From contig NZ_JACIGJ010000004.1 in NCBI RefSeq assembly GCF_014197855.1, positions 186,001-250,000 on the forward strand: a stretch of 64,000 bases of DNA, written 5' to 3'. The notes beneath the pieces were generated by a model. That model ran no database searches. It was not told the origin of the DNA and worked only from the letters and a program-made list of their open reading frames with translations. The DNA is from Roseospira marina. Its GTDB lineage: Bacteria > Pseudomonadota > Alphaproteobacteria > Rhodospirillales > Rhodospirillaceae. Positions within the stretch are counted from its first letter, which is position 1. Every line of letters begins with the position of its first letter. This document shows, piece by piece, positions 63,202 through 64,000 of the stretch. The position numbers and the translations under genes are program-made.

Positions 63202-63914
63202 GGTGGTGGAGCTCCAAACGTTAAGTGCATTCGGAAGTGCGCGGGGTCGAGCAGGCTGTCCACCCGCTCGACGAAGCGATTTTTCGGGTCTCGGGTGACG
63301 CGAACCGGGGCGAGGAACACGGTGCCCTCGGCCCGGCCCAGGGTCTGGGCCTCGCGGGCGTCCAGCGGGCGGCAGCCGACCCACTGGTCGCCGTGGGTGC
63401 CGATGAAGCCGCAGGCGGCCAGCGAGGCGGTCACGGACCCGTCGACAAGGCCGGTGTCCGGCAGGCGCTCCAGGCCGTCGCAGGCGGGCACCAACGCGCA
63501 TTCCAGTGAGACGGCGACACCGGTGTCGGTGATGCGGCGGCGTTCGATGCGGACGTAGTCCGTATGCCCGTGGTCGTCGTGCAGGTCGGGGCGATGGACC
63601 AGGGCCAGATCCAGCAGCTCCGTGGTGACCGAGAAGCCGGACGCCGCCAGGGCGCGCGCCCATCCGAGATGGTGGTCGAGGGGCTGACCATCGTAGGTCA
63701 CGATGCTGCCGACGCCCGATTGGGTCGCGATGTAGTTTTGACGCTTCAGCTCGGCGAGGGCTTCCCGCAAGGTTCCCCGGCTGACCGCGAACTCCTCCGC
63801 CAGCCTGTGTTCGCCCGGGAGCACGCTGCCTTTGCGCCACTGACCACGTTCAATGCGCTGCATCAACCGTTTGATAACACGGCCTTTTTTATCAAATCGG
63901 ACCTGTCTAATCAT
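63198..63914 (-). CDS. GntR-family regulator with UTRA domain (YegW-like)
   Basis: The product has about 238 residues. The N-terminal winged helix (about 12-75) contains GSVLPGEHRLAEEFAVSRGT and LREALAELKRQNYI. The UTRA effector domain follows (ITDTGVAVSLECALVPACDG). It is the first gene of the leftward operon and probably its regulator, responding to the substrate or a phosphorylated product. I use the ATG preceded by AAAGG; a TTG two codons earlier is unlikely. Confidence 0.92.
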   Translation of the reverse strand: MIRQVRFDKKGRVIKRLMQRIERGQWRKGSVLPGEHRLAEEFAVSRGTLREALAELKRQNYIATQSGVGSIVTYDGQPLDHHLGWARALAASGFSVTTELLDLALVHRPDLHDDHGHTDYVRIERRRITDTGVAVSLECALVPACDGLERLPDTGLVDGSVTASLAACGFIGTHGDQWVGCRPLDAREAQTLGRAEGTVFLAPVRVTRDPKNRFVERVDSLLDPAHFRMHLTFGAPPP

Positions 63915-64000
63915 GTACAACCTTTATCGCGAAAGACCGACATGGTCAAGACATGAGCATCGCCTGCCCAAAAGGCGGGCGGGGCGGTGCGGTCGCCGGG
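63915..64000. other. upstream region of the GntR operon
   Basis: The visible 86 bp hold a possible minus-strand promoter: TTGACC and TAAAGG with a 17-bp spacer (63944-63949 and 63921-63926). The -10 overlaps the ribosome site, so it is weak evidence. Nothing else is recognised before the window ends. Confidence 0.25.

Overview
The window is GC-rich, densely coded alphaproteobacterial chromosome, most likely from a member of the Rhodospirillales. This is inferred from the very high third-position GC, an Azospirillum-like phenyl/indolepyruvate decarboxylase, a VPLPA-CTERM sorting signal, the modEABCD arrangement, XRE and DUF1127 proteins typical of alphaproteobacteria, and the ffs-dnaX-ybaB-recR order. 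I see no transposase, integrase, CRISPR array or rRNA. It carries two tRNAs and the SRP RNA, and genes fill almost all of it.

Layout. 1-4.6 kb: a partial MptE/GT42-like protein divergent from a large Sel1-repeat lipoprotein, a small orphan gene with a visible promoter, a palindromic repeat, and a VPLPA-CTERM exported protein whose frame is broken at a run of eight G. 4.8-8.2 kb: release factor 3 and ipdC. 8.4-12.1 kb: an XRE regulator, a gene-poor AT-richer stretch, and an unusual two-gene unit (HTH-PAS-like protein plus GNAT-like protein). 12.2-20.2 kb: aminopeptidase P, a DUF1127 protein, TPR and pentapeptide-repeat proteins, a diguanylate cyclase and a ClC channel with CBS domains.

20.3-26.8 kb is an osmoadaptation block: betI-betB-betA, an orphan choline-binding protein (choX) and an OpgG/OpgD-type glucan synthesis protein, next to a LysR gene that has lost part of its DNA-binding domain. 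27.8-37.0 kb is the most interesting metabolic locus. A five-gene PotFGHI-like ABC transporter plus SDR operon runs leftward, divergent from a small-molecule kinase and a class III PLP enzyme, followed by a DeoR regulator and a cysteine hydrolase. The kinase and PLP enzyme pair suggests uptake of an amino alcohol, its phosphorylation, and elimination of phosphate by a PLP phospho-lyase.

37.0-48.4 kb is mostly housekeeping: yraN-rsmI divergent from an LpoA-like lipoprotein, the molybdate operon modEABCD with a ModE box, the SRP RNA with its promoter, then dnaX-ybaB-recR. 48.5-57.9 kb is an envelope region: three GT-C membrane glycosyltransferase-like proteins, LptG and a PAP2 phosphatase, with a pseudo-receiver protein, a lone CheW and LipB. 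58.1-58.3 kb holds tRNA-Leu(GAG) and tRNA-Pro(GGG). 58.4-64.0 kb holds an SDR, a possible small RNA, and a leftward GntR / ADP-ribosylglycohydrolase / NCS1 permease / PfkB-kinase operon resembling E. coli yegTUVW with the transporter replaced.
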